Below, piece by piece: positions 1 to 9,516 of a stretch of 64,000 bases of DNA (its first letter is position 1; the number at the start of each line of letters is the position of its first letter). The stretch comes from Burkholderiales bacterium. GTDB lineage: Bacteria > Pseudomonadota > Gammaproteobacteria > Burkholderiales > WYBJ01. The stretch lies in assembly GCA_020848435.1 (NCBI GenBank), contig JADLAC010000017.1, positions 1 to 64,000 of the forward strand, read 5' to 3'. The translations under genes and the position numbers were made by a program. The notes below the pieces were generated by a model. That model had not been told where the DNA came from, searched no databases, and saw only the letters and a list, made by a program, of their open reading frames with translations.

Positions 1-220
1 CATGCAACGTGGATCACGACGCAGCCTCCTCCTTCGTGCGGAGGCTAGAAACCCTACGCCCGTCGCCGGCGTGCAATGCTGATCCAGATCAATTTCGGCC
101 GACGAGTTACGGCCGGCGAGGTCCGCGATGCTCATCGAGCGCCTGAAGGCCGCCGCCAGCGCGTCGTCTCCCCATCGCCGCTCCGTCCGGGCCGCGATTC
201 TGCAACGTTCGACCGCGCGA
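1..220. other. No recognisable gene
   Basis: No reading frame here resembles a known protein. A 7-bp inverted repeat (23-29 with 40-46, ten-base loop) could form a hairpin, but no T-run follows on either strand, so I do not call it a terminator. The stretch adjoins a zone of gene fragments and is probably also decayed sequence. Confidence 0.4.
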
Positions 221-373
221 TCAAGGCATGAGAATGCGAAAACGCTGATCGTCGTCCGCCGCCATCTGCTCCGCGAGCTCGATCTCCCACTTGAGATACG
301 CCTTCATCGCATCCTCGATGCCTTCCTTCTGCTCGCGCGCCTTGAGTCGGATGTCGTCGGGAGCGCTCGCCAT
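221..373 (-). CDS. Small hypothetical protein (50 aa) or gene remnant
   Basis: A 50-residue frame starting ATG with a weak GGTGAG upstream. The product is charged and probably helical: MASAPDDIRLKAREQKEG at the N-terminus, then EIELAEQMAADDDQRF and a stop after RILMP. The amphipathic, low-complexity-free composition looks like real protein rather than a shadow frame. I do not recognise the family. Because it sits among clear gene fragments, it may be the surviving tail or head of a larger protein rather than a complete small gene. Confidence 0.4.
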   Translation of the reverse strand: MASAPDDIRLKAREQKEGIEDAMKAYLKWEIELAEQMAADDDQRFRILMP

Positions 374-390
374 GCGCGCCGCTCACCTAT

Positions 391-573
391 TTCAGCGTCG
401 AACAGCACTACGAAAAACTGGTGGAGGTCTCCGGCGGGTACGGCGAGCGGGTCGCCGAGTCGAGCCAGCTACTGCCGGCGTTGGAGCGAGCGATGAAGGC
501 GGTGACGGTGAACAAGCGCCAGGCGCTCCTCAACGTCGTGTGCGACGTGGACACCAACGCGGGCGGGCACTGA
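391..573 (+). pseudogene. C-terminal fragment of a thiamine-pyrophosphate (acetolactate synthase-like) enzyme
   Basis: A frame with no start codon of its own reads FSVEQHYEKLVEVSGGYGER, then SSQLLPALERAMKAV and a stop at 571-573. This layout (an 'E..GGYGERV..P..L.PALERA' run just before the C-terminus) is typical of the end of acetolactate synthase-like TPP enzymes. Only about 61 residues of an expected 550 or so remain, with no catalytic part, so it is a dead fragment. It is unrelated in position to the intact TPP enzyme xsc at 47 kb. Confidence 0.6.
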
Positions 574-640
574 GCGGCCGGATCCCGTATGCGCAAGTCC
601 GAGGCTCATCGGCGCGTCGTTGCCCCGCCGACACGAGCCG

Positions 641-1487
<847 letters not shown>

Positions 1488-1504
<17 letters not shown>

Positions 1505-2111
1505 CCTCCGATCCGATCACCCATATCTTCGGTTGATCGAGCACCCGGGTAGCGAAGGAAGCGCCTTGCTTAACGCGGCGGGTCAGCTGCTGTCGGGTGT
1601 AGACGGTCGGATTGATGGTGCGGCCGAGCTTGGCGCTCGCCGGTTCGAGCGCCGCATACACGTCCGCATAGCTTAGCGCGTCGCTGACAATCATCAGGTC
1701 GATATCGCTCTTAGCCGTGTCCGCGCCCTTGGCGATGGATCCGAAAACGAATGCCGCGGTGATCCTGGCGGAGATGGGTGCGAGCGCCTCTCGCAGAGGC
1801 TCCGCCAAACCGAAGGTCTTGCTCGCGATCCCACACAGCTCCGTGAAGAGGGGGGAAGTCCGGCTCGCTTGGTAGTGCTTCTGAGTGCCGACCCGCTGTA
1901 CGGTGACCAGTCCGCTCTGTTCGAGCCGTGCAAGCTCGCGCTGTACTGCGCCCGATCCACTGCCGGTCAGGAAAATCAGCTCGGTCGCGTAGAAGCTGCG
2001 ATCGGGCTGGCCGAAAATTAGGCCTAGTACGCGCTGCTGAGTTGTCGTAAAAAGTGCATCGGCCAGACTCGAAGCGCGAACGCGAGGCTTCTTCCGCGTC
2101 TTTGTGCCCAT
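1488..2111 (-). CDS. Winged-helix nucleotidyltransferase (MNT antitoxin-like)
   Basis: About 207 residues from the chosen ATG; a further ATG-initiated extension to 2147 is possible but would overlap the integrase remnant. Residues from SLADALFTTTQQRVLGLIFG to about 85 form an ArsR/MarR-like winged helix (FYATELIFLTGSGSGAVQRE is the recognition region). The C-terminal half is a minimal nucleotidyltransferase domain with FVFGSIAKGADTAKSDIDLM, the G-S-x(n)-D-x-D metal and nucleotide site. In characterised MNT/HEPN pairs the MNT enzyme AMPylates the HEPN toxin; here the HEPN partner downstream is truncated. Two palindromes at the 5' end suggest self-repression by the winged helix (inference). Confidence 0.75.
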
Positions 2112-2140
2112 TCCGGGCATATTACTACCCAATTTGGGCA
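2105..2140 (-). promoter_or_regulatory. Paired palindromes, candidate operator of the MNT/HEPN operon
   Basis: Two similar dyads lie at 2105-2119 (TGCCC-5 nt-GGGCA) and 2126-2140 (TACCC-5 nt-GGGCA). Their centres are 21 bp apart, about two helical turns, so two dimers could bind on one face of the DNA. They overlap the likely start of the winged-helix nucleotidyltransferase gene and the end of the integrase remnant. Operator function is inferred from position and symmetry only. Confidence 0.4.
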
Positions 2141-3382
2141 TTCTCAACCCGTCGTCGGGCGTCGCTCCACGCGACTCTACTTAGCTTTACGACTTTTGCG
2201 CCCGTCTTGAGGCAATCGAGGTAATCGGCCCACGCCTGCATCATTCTGCGTCGTTCAGGGAGGTGCTCGGCGTAGTTGTACGCCGCGCGCACTGCGTTGC
2301 GTTCGGAGTGTGCGAGCTGCCGCTCGATTGCGTCACGATGCCACCCCTGCTCATTGAGCAGTGTGGACGCCATGCTTTTGAACCCATGGCCGGTCATTTC
2401 GTCGCGGGAGTAGCCGAGGCGGCGCAGTGCTGCGTTGACTGTGTTTTCGCTCATTGAGCGACCATTCGTTCGGGCACCTGTAAATACAAACTGCTTACTC
2501 CCGGTGATCGGCTGGACCTCCTTAAGGGGTGATACCGCTTGCTTCGAAAGCGGAACGATGTGTTGTTCGCGAAACTTCATGCGGGCTGCCGGAATTCGCC
2601 ACTCAGCTTTTTCGAGATCGAACTCCTTCCACTCGGCCCGCCGCAGCTCCCCCGGTCGCACGAACGTCAGTGGCGCGAGCTGCAGCGCACACTTGGTAAT
2701 GGGCGACCCGTCGTAGCCCGCGATAGCTCGCATCAGCTCGCCGACCTTTTTGGGATCGGTGATCGAGGCGTGGTGCCGCTCCTTCACGGGCGTCAGAGCA
2801 CCTCGAAGATCCCCCGTTGGGTCCCGGTGCGCGCGGCCAGTCGCCACGGCATAGCGGAAGACCTGGCTGCAGTTCTGCTGCGCGCGGTGCGCGGTCTCGA
2901 TGGCGCCGCGGCTTTCGATTCGGCGGAGCGCCGATAGAACGTCAGGCGCAGCGATCTCGTCGACGGGCCTGGTACCCAACCAGGGAAAAGATGTCGCGCT
3001 CCAGTCGCCGGATGATCTTGACCGAATGTCCAGCCGCCCAGTTGGGCGAGTACTTCGCGAACCACTCCCGGGCGATGACTTCGAAGCTATTCGCTGCACT
3101 ACTGACCGCTGTCGCCTTTTCCGCCTTACGGTGCTCGCTCGGGTCGATTCCGCTTGCCACTTGCTTTCGTGCAGCATCGCGTCGATCGCGCGCGTCCTTC
3201 AGGGAGACGTCTGGGAAGGTGCCAAGCGACAGAAGCTTCTCTTTGCCGGCGAAGCGATACTTGAATCGCCACCAACGTGATCCATTCGGATTGACGAGCA
3301 GGAAGAGTCCGCCACCATCAAATAGCTTTAGCGGCTTGGTCGTCGACTTCGCGTTCTTGATCGCAGTCGCAGAGAGTGGCAC
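2125..3382 (-). pseudogene. P4-type tyrosine integrase, frameshifted and with altered catalytic residue
   Basis: The N-terminal frame (GTG start at 3382) has the DUF4102 arm-binding domain (LFDGGGLFLLVNPNGSRWWR, then YRFAGKEKLLSLGTFPDVSL). The core and catalytic domains continue in another frame (PVDEIAAPDVLSALRRIE, LTFVRPGELRRAEWKEF, RAAYNYAEHLPERRRMM). The frames join near 2975-2985, where a run of four T (minus strand) in place of three shifts the reading frame. The first catalytic arginine is present in FVRPGELR. The second motif, normally HGFR, reads HGFKSMASTLLNE, so Arg is Lys. Two independent defects argue for an inactive gene. It lies next to the 3' end of tRNA-Phe, the usual target of this family. 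Confidence 0.85.
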
Positions 3383-3421
3383 TTGGGGGTAATCCGTTTA
3401 CGAATTTTCGAGTTACCCCCA
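3383..3421 (-). promoter_or_regulatory. Long inverted repeat directly upstream of the integrase start
   Basis: TTGGGGGTAA at 3383-3392 is repeated as its exact complement TTACCCCCAA at 3412-3421, with a 19-base spacer. It sits immediately 5' of the GTG start of the integrase remnant, where it could be an integrase or excisionase arm site, an operator, or a hairpin hiding the start codon. No good Shine-Dalgarno is visible in it. Confidence 0.45.
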
Positions 3422-3546
3422 AAGTTACCCTTACCTCGCGCCGGATGTCAAAGGAACCGGCCGGACACCTGTGGCTCGACTTCCCTATGAAGATCAAGAG
3501 AAGTCAGCGCTCGCTGGACGGTATTGGATGTCGTCGGATTAGGTTT

Positions 3547-3622
<76 letters not shown>

Positions 3623-3653
3623 TTTACTGCTACTTCGCGCTGCGATGCTACGC

Positions 3654-3794
3654 CACAAGGATTTTGGCTGCGGCCGGGAGCTTCGCTCCCTTAACTTGTC
3701 CGACGGCTGTCGTACAAGTTAGCCTTCGCCTCAACAATGCATCCTTGCGTCCGGTTGTTGCAGTCCTCGGCTCTACCAACTGAGCTGCTTGGCC
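3654..3794 (-). repeat. Broken second tRNA-Phe copy split by a 95-bp palindromic insert
   Basis: On the minus strand 3794-3761 repeats the first 34 bases of the neighbouring tRNA-Phe with two mismatches (GGCCAAGCAGCTCAGTTGG...). After 95 unrelated bases, 3665-3654 repeats the next 12 bases of the tRNA (AAAATCCTTGTG) exactly. The T arm and acceptor 3' strand are absent, so this is not a working tRNA. The insert falls after anticodon position 34 and holds two strong hairpins: GGGAGC-3 nt-GCTCCC at 3676-3690, and an AACTTGT...ACAAGTT stem with an inner CGAC/GTCG extension. Confidence 0.6.
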
Positions 3795-4162
3795 CTGACG
3801 CGTTTCTGCTGCTGCACGCTCCACCGCCGCCGCAACGCCGAGCGCGGCAACGACACGGCGCGCCAAGACTGCAAGGCGCGCCGGAGGCCGGATTATAGGG
3901 CGAAACCACGACGAACCCAACCGGGGCGGCACACGCGATGAAGAAGCGCGAGTGAAGGCTCCACCCTCGACGCACGTCGATGTGCGCGTCGGCTCGGCAA
4001 TCGAAGCGGCGCGGAGAAGCTCGACATGCGCCGAGGTGGCGAGCCACCGGCAGCGCCTTCAGAGGCCCCCGCTCGAGCCTGCGAACCTGCCTCGACGCGC
4101 TCGCATCCCGCGGCCCGCGAGCCGGTTTACACTTGCCGCTCGATCCCACGGAGGAGCGCACC
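3795..4162. other. Intergenic, no gene seen
   Basis: Between the tRNA remnant and the SMP-30 gene. Open frames here run off into shadows of the downstream gene and have no family resemblance. A GGAGG Shine-Dalgarno at about 4150-4155 belongs to the next gene. No clear promoter or terminator was recognised. Confidence 0.4.
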
Positions 4163-5068
4163 ATGCCCGCGATCAACTATTTGCCCGATATCCTGGAGAC
4201 GACCGAAGCCGAACGCCTGGCGACGGGATTCATCTTCACCGAGGGACCGCTGTGGCATCCCGACGGGTTCTACTATTTCGTCGACATACGCACCAACAGC
4301 CTCTACCGGTTGACGCCCGGAAAAGCGGCCGAGCTGGTGACCAAGACGGTCGGCGGCAACGGCACGACCTTCGATCTGCAGGGGCGCCTCGTGGTGTGCG
4401 AGGGCGACGCTCGGCGAGTGTCGCGCCTGGGTGCGGACGGGAAGCTGCAACCCATCGCGGAGCGTTACCAGGGCGGGCGCTTCAATCGTCCCAACGATGT
4501 CGTCTGCCGCTCGGACGGCAGCCTCTACTTCACCGATCCCGACAAGCGCCGCCCCTATGCCGAGCGCGAAATCCCGGCGGCCGGAGGAGTCAACAATCTC
4601 TGGGATAGTGCTGGCGTCTATCGCCTGTCGCAAAGCGGGGATCTCGCCGTGGTCGCCGCGTGCGAATACCCGAACGGTCTCGCCTTTTCGCCCGACGAAC
4701 GCACGCTCTACGTCGCCAACACCCGCTCGTCCAAGTACATCCATGCGATCCATCTGGATGCCGCTGGCAACACGACCGGCCGGCGCATCTTCGCCGACAT
4801 GAATACCGGCAGCGCACCCGGGATTCCGGACGGCCTGAAGGTGGACAGCGCGGGCAACGTCTACTGCACCGGTCCGGGCGGCATCTGGGTGGTCGCGCCG
4901 CATGGCGACCACATCGGGACCATCGCCTTCCCCGAGCAGGCGGTGAACTTCGCCTTCGGTGGCGATGATCTGCGCACGCTGTTCTGCTGTGCGCACACTT
5001 CGGTCTATACCCTGCGCGTGAGAATCCCCGGCCAGCCGCATCCATGGTATCGGGCGCGCAAGTCGTAG
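4163..5068 (+). CDS. SMP-30/gluconolactonase family protein
   Basis: A 301-residue six-bladed beta-propeller of the SMP-30/LRE type, probably a metal-dependent sugar-acid or aromatic lactone hydrolase. Visible family signatures are FTEGPLWHPDGFYYFVDI near residue 25 (the E of EGP is a metal ligand), RFNRPNDVVCRSDGSLYFTD near 110-130 (N and D ligands) and EYPNGLAFSPDERTLYVANT near 170-190 (second N), followed by GIPDGLKVDSAGNVY, whose D completes the site. The start at 4163 is chosen because a GGAGG motif precedes it and homology begins there; the frame is open further upstream. No signal peptide, so cytoplasmic. The exact substrate cannot be read from sequence. Confidence 0.88.
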   Translation: MPAINYLPDILETTEAERLATGFIFTEGPLWHPDGFYYFVDIRTNSLYRLTPGKAAELVTKTVGGNGTTFDLQGRLVVCEGDARRVSRLGADGKLQPIAERYQGGRFNRPNDVVCRSDGSLYFTDPDKRRPYAEREIPAAGGVNNLWDSAGVYRLSQSGDLAVVAACEYPNGLAFSPDERTLYVANTRSSKYIHAIHLDAAGNTTGRRIFADMNTGSAPGIPDGLKVDSAGNVYCTGPGGIWVVAPHGDHIGTIAFPEQAVNFAFGGDDLRTLFCCAHTSVYTLRVRIPGQPHPWYRARKS

Positions 5069-5227
5069 TCGCTCTGGACGTCGCGGTCGTGAGCCATCCG
5101 AGCTTGGCCGAGCCGGCCGCTCCCCGGGTGTTGGCGGATGTGCCTGACGAGGCAGGGCATCGTTATTGAGCCCGTCGCGCGCGCATGATAGCTTCGCCGA
5201 ATCGTGAATGCACTCGGAGCTCAGACG

Positions 5228-5590
5228 ATGCCTGCCCAAGCCAAGTATGTCTTCATCGCGGCGATGGATGTCGATCCGGACAAGGAAGCCCTGTTCAACG
5301 AGGTGTACGACACCGAGCACATACCCATGCTGCTCAAGGTCCCGGGGGTCATCGCCGTTAAGCGCTACGTCAGCATGCCGCTCACGGTCGTCATCGGCGG
5401 CGAGAAGAAGACGGTCGCGGCCGAAGGCGAGCCGCGCCACAGCGCGGTCTATGAAATCGAAAGCCCCGATGTCCTCACCAGCGAAGCTTGGGCCAAGGCA
5501 GTCGACGCCGGACGCTGGCCGAACGAGGTGCGGCCGTACACGCACAATCGGCGTCACGTCCTGCGCCGCCTGGTCGGGGCGGAGGCGTAA
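5228..5590 (+). CDS. Small EthD-like/dimeric alpha-beta barrel protein, function unknown
   Basis: A 120-residue protein starting MPAQAKYVFIAAMDVDPD. The stretch EVYDTEHIPMLLKVPGVIAV has the pattern of EthD-like and related dimeric alpha-beta barrel proteins (F-N-x-W/Y-Y-x-x-E-H-I-P-x-L-x-x-x-P-G). The C-terminal half (SAVYEIESPDVLTSEAW) also fits that fold. An earlier in-frame start at 5204 exists, but the GGAG-like site lies just before 5228. Proteins of this fold often accompany degradation of aromatic or lactone compounds, which suits the SMP-30 neighbour, but no reaction is assigned. Confidence 0.7.
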   Translation: MPAQAKYVFIAAMDVDPDKEALFNEVYDTEHIPMLLKVPGVIAVKRYVSMPLTVVIGGEKKTVAAEGEPRHSAVYEIESPDVLTSEAWAKAVDAGRWPNEVRPYTHNRRHVLRRLVGAEA

Positions 5591-5636
5591 CCTATACCAG
5601 ACGGGCGCGGTCCCCCGCGCCGTCTCCTAGCAGCAA

Positions 5637-6350
5637 ATGTCCCGCTACAAGCTCACGCGCGAAAGCATACTCGACGGCACGCTGCGCGCTTCGTCCTTGG
5701 CGCTGCTGGGCCCCAGTGCCCGCTACATGAGCGACGAGGAGCGATCGAGCCAGATCGAACGCATGCTCGCCCAGGCCCCCGACCCGGATCGCATCTGGGT
5801 GTTTGGCTACGGCTCGCTCATGTGGAATCCGGCGTTCCATTTCGCCGAGCGCTGCACCGCGCGCGTTCATGGCTATCACCGCCAGTTCTGCCTGTGGGCG
5901 CGCGTCGGGCGGGGCAGCCCGGATCGCCCCGGCCTCATGCTGGGGATCGAGCCCGGCGGCAGTTGTCACGGCGTGGCCTATCGGATCGCCCCCGAGCTGG
6001 TGCTAAGCGAGCTCGATGTCTTGTGGCGCCGCGAGATGGGCTCGATGTCGTATCGCCCGGTGTGGATCGCCGCGCGCACGCCGCACGGCATCGAGCACGC
6101 GATCACGTTCGCGGTCAACCGTTCGCACGAGCGCTATATCGGCGACCTCGACCTGACGTCCACCGCCCGCTACCTCGCCAATGGCGCGGGGCCGTTAGGC
6201 CAGTGCTGCGATTACTTGTTCGAGACGGTTGCGCATCTGCGCGAGCTCGGCGTGCGCGACCGGCACCTGGAGGTGCTGGAAGCCCACGTTCGCGCGCACT
6301 GCACGCAGGCCCTCGGCGTGGCCGCCACGCTCGAACGCGTCGTACCCTGA
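5637..6350 (+). CDS. chaC: ChaC-like gamma-glutamylcyclotransferase
   Basis: A 237-residue cytosolic enzyme of the ChaC family, which releases 5-oxoproline from the gamma-glutamyl group of glutathione (family knowledge). The nucleotide-loop-like substrate motif IWVFGYGSLMWNP lies at residues 51-63. The catalytic acid is expected in the LDVLWRREMGSMSYRPVW block near 125-142. The SCHGVAYRI strand and the ERYIGDLDL block also match ChaC. Length is normal. It starts 46 bp after the EthD-like gene on the same strand, but the spacing and lack of a shared theme do not prove an operon. Confidence 0.88.
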   Translation: MSRYKLTRESILDGTLRASSLALLGPSARYMSDEERSSQIERMLAQAPDPDRIWVFGYGSLMWNPAFHFAERCTARVHGYHRQFCLWARVGRGSPDRPGLMLGIEPGGSCHGVAYRIAPELVLSELDVLWRREMGSMSYRPVWIAARTPHGIEHAITFAVNRSHERYIGDLDLTSTARYLANGAGPLGQCCDYLFETVAHLRELGVRDRHLEVLEAHVRAHCTQALGVAATLERVVP

Positions 6351-6461
6351 AGCGTACGCTCGCGCCGTCGAGGCGCTGCTCCTTCCCCCGGGTGGAAGAG
6401 GATGGGCTCGACCTCGCTCGCTTACCGCGTCGAGCGCGCTCCTTGTTTCAACGCCCGGGCG

Positions 6462-7490
6462 TCAGCGCACCGTCTTGCGCGCGATGACCACGTTGTCGAA
6501 CACGAGGTTCACCGTCCAGATCCAGCGCGCGCCTTCGAACAACTCGGGGTAACGCGTGTAGGCGGGCAGGTTGGTGACGCCGATGTCGGTATCGGTGTAC
6601 TCGTAGGCGCGCGGCCACAGGCTGTCGTTGAAACGCGCCGATTGCCAGTTGGCGGGAATCGGATAGTGCACGGCGTAGCATTTCTCGCGGCAGCCAGGTT
6701 TTTTCGCGACCGGGTGGACGCGCCCGAGGTGGGTCGTGTCGTGGAACTGGCCGCGCTCGATCACCTCGTCCGGGGTGTTGAGCGGTCCGATATAGAAGGA
6801 TTGCGCCTTCCAGCTACTGTCGGTGACGGTGCCGTCGCTCAGCTTCACGATCAAGCCGCCGTCGCCCGGATACCACGGATCGCCTTTCGGCCCGAAGGGG
6901 AAGATCTCCATCCCCTGGCCGAGCTTGTCGTCCCAGTCCACCAGCAGGAAGGCGAGGGTATAGGGCCGCTTCGCCTTGAACTTCACGATCGACGAATTGA
7001 ACGGCGTGTACGGCGTATTGTCGACCGAGACCAGCTTGCCGTTGACATACATCTCGTAATAGTTGTCCGCCACCACGAATCCCGTGATCACTTCGCCGTC
7101 GGGATCGACTTCGATGACCGGAACGTTGGCGGTCGACACTTCCGCCGAGTTGCGCGGCAGGACCTGCGTGCACTCGTTGTACAAGTCCGCGCTCTTGGGT
7201 CCGAGCCCCTTCTGGAGAGCGGTCACGGCCGGCACGGTGATGACCGTGCCGTCGCTCGCGGTGATCTGGCCGACGGCGCTGACGCGATGGTTCTTCACCT
7301 TGACCGGACAATGGTACAGGTTCTCGGCGATGGTCTTGGCCGGGCCTTGCGTGACCATGCGTTTGGGAGGTGTCGAATCGGCCGCATCCAACTGCGGCGT
7401 CGCCGGCATGCCCTGGCAGGCAGCGAGAAAAGCACAGGCCAACAGCGTTACGGCGAGATGACCGGGCGTGACTGCGTCGTTCTGACCCAT
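6462..7490 (-). CDS. Putative lipoprotein of unknown function
   Basis: 342 residues with a bacterial lipoprotein signal: hydrophobic LAVTLLACAFLAAC, the lipidated Cys being residue 25. The start at 7490 is preceded by GGGGGAA at good spacing, which decides it over a longer frame to 7601. The mature part has runs such as VIEVDPDGEVITGFVVADNY, PFGPKGDPWYPGDGGLIVKL and a final TVNLVFDNVVIARKTVR, suggesting a beta-rich extracytoplasmic domain, perhaps carbohydrate-binding-like in fold (inference). I do not recognise the family. Convergent with chaC; monocistronic by layout. Confidence 0.75.
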   Translation of the reverse strand: MGQNDAVTPGHLAVTLLACAFLAACQGMPATPQLDAADSTPPKRMVTQGPAKTIAENLYHCPVKVKNHRVSAVGQITASDGTVITVPAVTALQKGLGPKSADLYNECTQVLPRNSAEVSTANVPVIEVDPDGEVITGFVVADNYYEMYVNGKLVSVDNTPYTPFNSSIVKFKAKRPYTLAFLLVDWDDKLGQGMEIFPFGPKGDPWYPGDGGLIVKLSDGTVTDSSWKAQSFYIGPLNTPDEVIERGQFHDTTHLGRVHPVAKKPGCREKCYAVHYPIPANWQSARFNDSLWPRAYEYTDTDIGVTNLPAYTRYPELFEGARWIWTVNLVFDNVVIARKTVR

Positions 7491-7703
7491 GATGAGTTCC
7501 CCCAAGGATTTCGTCGGCCGCGAAGGCGCTACCGATGCCTCGACCGGAAGCCATGTTCGCGACGCACAGCTTATCGAAGCCCTAGCGCGCGGGCAAGGCA
7601 AGAATTACATTGGCATGAACGGCACGCAATGCCTGCGGTAGCTGCGTGCCGCGGCTCTGATCGACCCGGTGATCGAGAAACAAGCGGCGGCGACCCGGCG
7701 GCA

Positions 7704-8693
7704 TCAGCTACAGCCGCATTCGAGCCGGAACAGGCGCGCCGCGTTCGAACCCAGGATGCTCGATACGTCGATCTCGGACAAGCCGGCCCTGCGCACGACC
7801 CCGAGCGGCGCGAGATCGCCGATCGGGAAGGGGTAGTCGGATCCGAGCATGAGCTTGTCCGCCCCTACTTTATCCGCGAGAAAGCGCAGCGCGGCCGGGT
7901 CGAACATGACCGTGTCGAAATACAGGTGCTCGAAGCCCGCGTTCGGGTCGGCCAGCTCGCGGTGAAACTGGTGGGTGCGAACGAGCCGGCCGAGGATGTA
8001 GGGCAGCGCGCCGCCGCCGTGCGACAGGACCACGTTGACGCCGGCATAGCGCACCAGGTGGCCGGAGTACAGCAGTCGCGCAACGGCGATGGTGGTGTCG
8101 GTGACGCGAGCGACTGCGTTCACCAGGTCGTAGTCTTTCAGACGGTCGTCGCCGCAGACGTACATCGGGTGGATGTATACGCTGGCCTGGCGCTCGGCGG
8201 CCGCCGACCAGAAGGGATCGAGCGCGGGATCGTCCAGGTTGCCGCCGATCCCCTTGGGCTGGGTGCCGATCATGACGCCCGCGAACCCCGCATCGAGCGC
8301 TTCCACCAGGACCTGGGCGGCCATCGCGCCGTCCTGCATCGGTACGGTCGCAAGCGGGCTCACGACCTTCGCCGCTCGGCTCGCCGCCAGCAAGTGCTCG
8401 TTCATCAGCCGGCTCCACGCCAGCCCTTCGGCCGGCGGCAGCTCGTAGCCGAACATGTCGAGCCATCCGCCGGCGACCTGGTGCGTGATCCCTTGCGCCT
8501 GCATCCACTGCAAGCGCGCATCCATGTCGATCAGCTTCGGCGCTACCGGGCGGGTCATCTCGCCGCCGGCGAATGCGAAGCAAGTCCCGCCTTGGACCGA
8601 CTCCACCTTCACGGACGGAAACGCGCGCGCCTCGCGCCGCGCGGCATCGAGCAGCGCGCTGGGCGCGATATGGGCATGGACATCGATGATCAT
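7704..8693 (-). CDS. ACMSD-like amidohydrolase (amidohydrolase 2 family)
   Basis: 329 residues. MIIDVHAHIAP carries the H-x-H metal motif of the TIM-barrel amidohydrolases; ASVYIHPMYVCG gives the next histidine, VVLSHGGGALPYILGR the third, and MLGSDYPFPIGDLAP the final aspartate. This order is typical of the aminocarboxymuconate-semialdehyde decarboxylase/hydroxybenzoate decarboxylase group, which remove CO2 from or hydrolyse aromatic acids. It is the last gene of a minus-strand cluster with an ABC importer and a molybdenum hydroxylase, so it probably acts on the oxidised product. Substrate unknown. Confidence 0.85.
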   Translation of the reverse strand: MIIDVHAHIAPSALLDAARREARAFPSVKVESVQGGTCFAFAGGEMTRPVAPKLIDMDARLQWMQAQGITHQVAGGWLDMFGYELPPAEGLAWSRLMNEHLLAASRAAKVVSPLATVPMQDGAMAAQVLVEALDAGFAGVMIGTQPKGIGGNLDDPALDPFWSAAAERQASVYIHPMYVCGDDRLKDYDLVNAVARVTDTTIAVARLLYSGHLVRYAGVNVVLSHGGGALPYILGRLVRTHQFHRELADPNAGFEHLYFDTVMFDPAALRFLADKVGADKLMLGSDYPFPIGDLAPLGVVRRAGLSEIDVSSILGSNAARLFRLECGCS

Positions 8694-8733
8694 GGGTCGG
8701 ACCTCGCGAGGGATAGACGATGAATCGCGCCGC

Positions 8734-9513
8734 TCAGGCAGCGACCGGATCCGCGCTGCCTGCGGTCATGGCGGCGAGGATAGCGTCTTTCATGGCGGCA
8801 CGCTCGGCATCGGTGGCCGCCTCGCTCGGGCGCACCTGCAACGCAATGTAGGCCGGCGGCCGGAAGACGAGGATGCGCTCGCCAAGCGCCAGCGCTTCGT
8901 CGATCGAATGGGTGATGAAGATGCTGGTCTTGCGGTTCTCGCGCACCAGGCGCACGAATTCCGCGCGCAGCTTCGCGCCCGTCAGCTCGTCGAGCGAAGA
9001 GAAGGGCTCGTCGCACAGCAGGATCTCGGCGTTGACGGCGAAGGCGCGGGCGATCGAAACCCGCTGGCGCATCCCGCCGGAGAGCGCATGCGGGTAGGTG
9101 TCCTCGTAACCCTTGAGGCCGAGGCGCTCCAGCCACTCACATGCGATCCGCAGCCGTTCGTGCTCACCCACCTTGTTCAGCTCGAGGCCGTAAGCGACGT
9201 TGTGCACGGCGCTTCGCCACGGCAGCAGCCGATCGGATTGAAACACGACGGCGACTTTGCCGCGGAACCAGTCGAAATCACGGAACGGATCGCGTCCGTA
9301 CACGCGCACCGCGCCGGCAGTGGGCTCGAGCAGCCCGGTGAGCAGGTTGAACATCGTCGACTTGCCGCAGCCGGTTCTTCCGACCACGGCGATCAGCTCC
9401 CCGGCCGCGATCTCGAACGAAAGGCCTTGCACCGCGTAGCCCGGCAGCTCGCGTCCGTCCTTGTCGGCAAAACGCTTGCTCACGTCCTCGAAGCGGATGA
9501 TTGGCTCGGGCAT
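8734..9513 (-). CDS. ABC importer ATPase, nitrate/sulfonate/taurine type
   Basis: 259 residues. Walker A GRTGCGKST at 45-53, Q-loop in VAVVFQSDRLLPWRS near 90-100, signature LSGGMRQRVSIARA at 144-157, Walker B ILLCDEPFSSLD at 164-175 and the H-loop in FITHSIDEALALGERI. The LLPWR-type Q-loop and overall length match SsuB/TauB/NrtD-like subunits that energise uptake of small anions or aromatics. It is separated from the permease gene by only 3 bp and must work with it and the downstream-facing receptor in the same cluster. Confidence 0.93.
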   Translation of the reverse strand: MPEPIIRFEDVSKRFADKDGRELPGYAVQGLSFEIAAGELIAVVGRTGCGKSTMFNLLTGLLEPTAGAVRVYGRDPFRDFDWFRGKVAVVFQSDRLLPWRSAVHNVAYGLELNKVGEHERLRIACEWLERLGLKGYEDTYPHALSGGMRQRVSIARAFAVNAEILLCDEPFSSLDELTGAKLRAEFVRLVRENRKTSIFITHSIDEALALGERILVFRPPAYIALQVRPSEAATDAERAAMKDAILAAMTAGSADPVAA

Positions 9514-9516
9514 CGC

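Noticed and set aside
3666-3760. Integron attC site or group I intron
   Set aside because: The core-site consensus is not met, and 95 bases is too short for a group I intron; the tRNA copy also lacks its T arm.
6402-8723. A 773-codon open frame on the plus strand
   Set aside because: It is antisense to the lipoprotein and amidohydrolase genes, which have clear families, and has the Arg/His/Asp-rich composition of a shadow frame in GC-rich DNA.
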